From Actinomycetota bacterium (GTDB taxonomy: Bacteria > Actinomycetota > Actinomycetes > S36-B12 > CAIYMF01), in NCBI GenBank assembly GCA_026393115.1, contig JAPLAU010000033.1, positions 62,001 through 126,000 of the forward strand: a DNA stretch of 64,000 nucleotides. The letters are read 5' to 3'. Numbering within the stretch: the first letter of the stretch is position 1; every line of letters begins with the position of its first letter. Under the pieces are notes generated by a model. The model saw nothing but the letters and a program-made list of their open reading frames with translations, searched no databases and had not been told where the DNA came from. Made by a program: the position numbers and the translations under genes. Shown one piece after another: positions 63,357 to 64,000 of the stretch.

Positions 63357-64000
63357 TTAGGCGCGGAGCGCTGCCGCGAGTTCGGCGAATTCCTCGACCA
63401 GCAAGTTCATATCCGCAGAGGTGTGAGCGAGCGACACGAGCCATTGCTCATCGAGTCCGGGAGGGGTGAGAATTCCACGGTTGACGCCCCAGAGCCAACT
63501 GAGCTCAGCGATAGCGAAATCAGTGCGCTTGTAGTCGCGGTAGTTGCGCACAGGAGCGGATGCCCACGTCACGGCGCCCTTGACGCCAAATCCGACCGTG
63601 TGGGCCGGAAGAGCGTTCTCAACGATGACAGCGTCAATCGCCCGCATCGCTTCCTCGTTCAGTGACTCAGCGGCAGCGAGAGCATCTTCGGTGCACACCT
63701 CATCGACGGCCATTGCGGCGGCCATCACGAGCGGGTTGCCGTTGTAGGTGCCGAAGTGTGGCATGCGGTTGTCGACGACTGCCTGCATGTACTCGGCCTT
63801 ACCACCGAACACTGCGAGCGGAAGTCCGCCGCCGATGCTCTTGGCCAGAGCCACGAGGTCGGGGGTAACTCCCAAGCGTTGCGAGGCTCCCCCGTGTCCA
63901 GCGGTAAGGCCGGTCTTGACCTCATCGAATACGAGCAGAACTCCGTACTTGTCACACAGTGCGCGCACACCCGCCAAGTAACCTGCGTCTGGCACCACGA
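63357..64000 (-). CDS. Class III aminotransferase, HemL-like (partial)
   Basis: C-terminal half of a PLP enzyme; the N-terminus lies beyond the window end. Seen are LLVFDEVKTGL with the PLP-contacting Asp, ALAKSIGGGLPLAVFGGK with the Schiff-base Lys, and HFGTYNGNPLVMAAAMA. This order fits glutamate-1-semialdehyde aminomutase-like proteins. Whether it is HemL itself or a related aminotransferase cannot be decided without the first half. Confidence 0.85.
   Translation of the reverse strand, partial: VVPDAGYLAGVRALCDKYGVLLVFDEVKTGLTAGHGGASQRLGVTPDLVALAKSIGGGLPLAVFGGKAEYMQAVVDNRMPHFGTYNGNPLVMAAAMAVDEVCTEDALAAAESLNEEAMRAIDAVIVENALPAHTVGFGVKGAVTWASAPVRNYRDYKRTDFAIAELSWLWGVNRGILTPPGLDEQWLVSLAHTSADMNLLVEEFAELAAALRA

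Overview
The window is a dense, mostly ordinary chromosomal segment of an actinomycete-type member of the Actinomycetota. The lineage call rests on the complete Pup-proteasome set (pup, prcB, prcA, pafA, dop, arc) together with pafB/pafC, a mycothiol gene (mshC), an F420-type LLM oxidoreductase, a HelY helicase and several actinobacterial families (DUF3090, SCO1664-like, MSMEG_4193-like, DUF5703). GC is moderately high. Nothing seen allows placement below class level.

Layout. 1-7.6 kb: lnt, then a lysine-fermentation-type cluster (kdd-kamD-kamE-kal on the minus strand, kamA divergent, an Lrp/AsnC regulator beside it). 7.6-16.6 kb: antiporter, M24 peptidase, 5'-3' exonuclease, DUF1796 protein, helY, a lipid kinase, tatC and tatA. 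16.7-23.3 kb: one long minus-strand series pup-prcB-prcA-pafA-FKBP-FKBP-pafB-pafC-zinc ribbon leading into tatA-tatC. 23.4-27.1 kb: a plus-strand flavin/iron-sulfur electron-transfer cluster (Ser-rich exported protein, ApbE, haem-b membrane protein, NuoF-like flavoprotein, ferredoxin) lying between pup and dop. 27.1-32.7 kb: dop, arc, trmI, a site-2 protease. 32.7-49.6 kb: a MacB/FtsX-type exporter, metH with a HAD phosphatase, a hydrolase with PAC2, pgi-zwf divergent from gnd, and mshC, SCO1664-like, DUF3090 and a histidine phosphatase. 49.7-53.7 kb: corA, a scar of a mobile element, uppP, LLM oxidoreductase. 53.8-64 kb: aldo/keto reductase, DUF5703, M20 peptidase, LacI regulator, GAP-type membrane protein, tRNA-Leu, small families, a Trm11-like methyltransferase, TauE/SafE, and the edge of a class III aminotransferase.

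How the genes work together. Pup, Dop, PafA, Arc and PrcAB make the tagging, unfolding and degradation machine, and PafBC is its usual transcriptional neighbour. KamA, KamDE, Kdd and Kal cover four steps of lysine to crotonyl-CoA; the acetyl-CoA-dependent cleavage enzyme (kce) is not in the window. The 23.4-27.1 kb cluster looks like an NAD(P)H-to-membrane electron path.

Most unusual points. (1) About 1 kb between corA and uppP is bounded by a perfect 26-bp direct repeat and holds a decayed serine recombinase plus an orphan precursor peptide with a nitrile-hydratase-like (NHLP) leader and a Gly-Gly site. (2) At least 20 genes have a TANNNT hexamer exactly 6 or 7 nt before the start codon, which implies leaderless transcription as the default here. 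(3) A 58-bp hairpin repeat occurs in two intergenic spaces 14.4 kb apart, each followed by G-rich tandem DNA; a different 104-bp inverted repeat with a G-rich flank lies before corA. (4) A tandem repeat sits directly upstream of the GAP-type exporter, and a protein-fragment relic sits beside tRNA-Leu.
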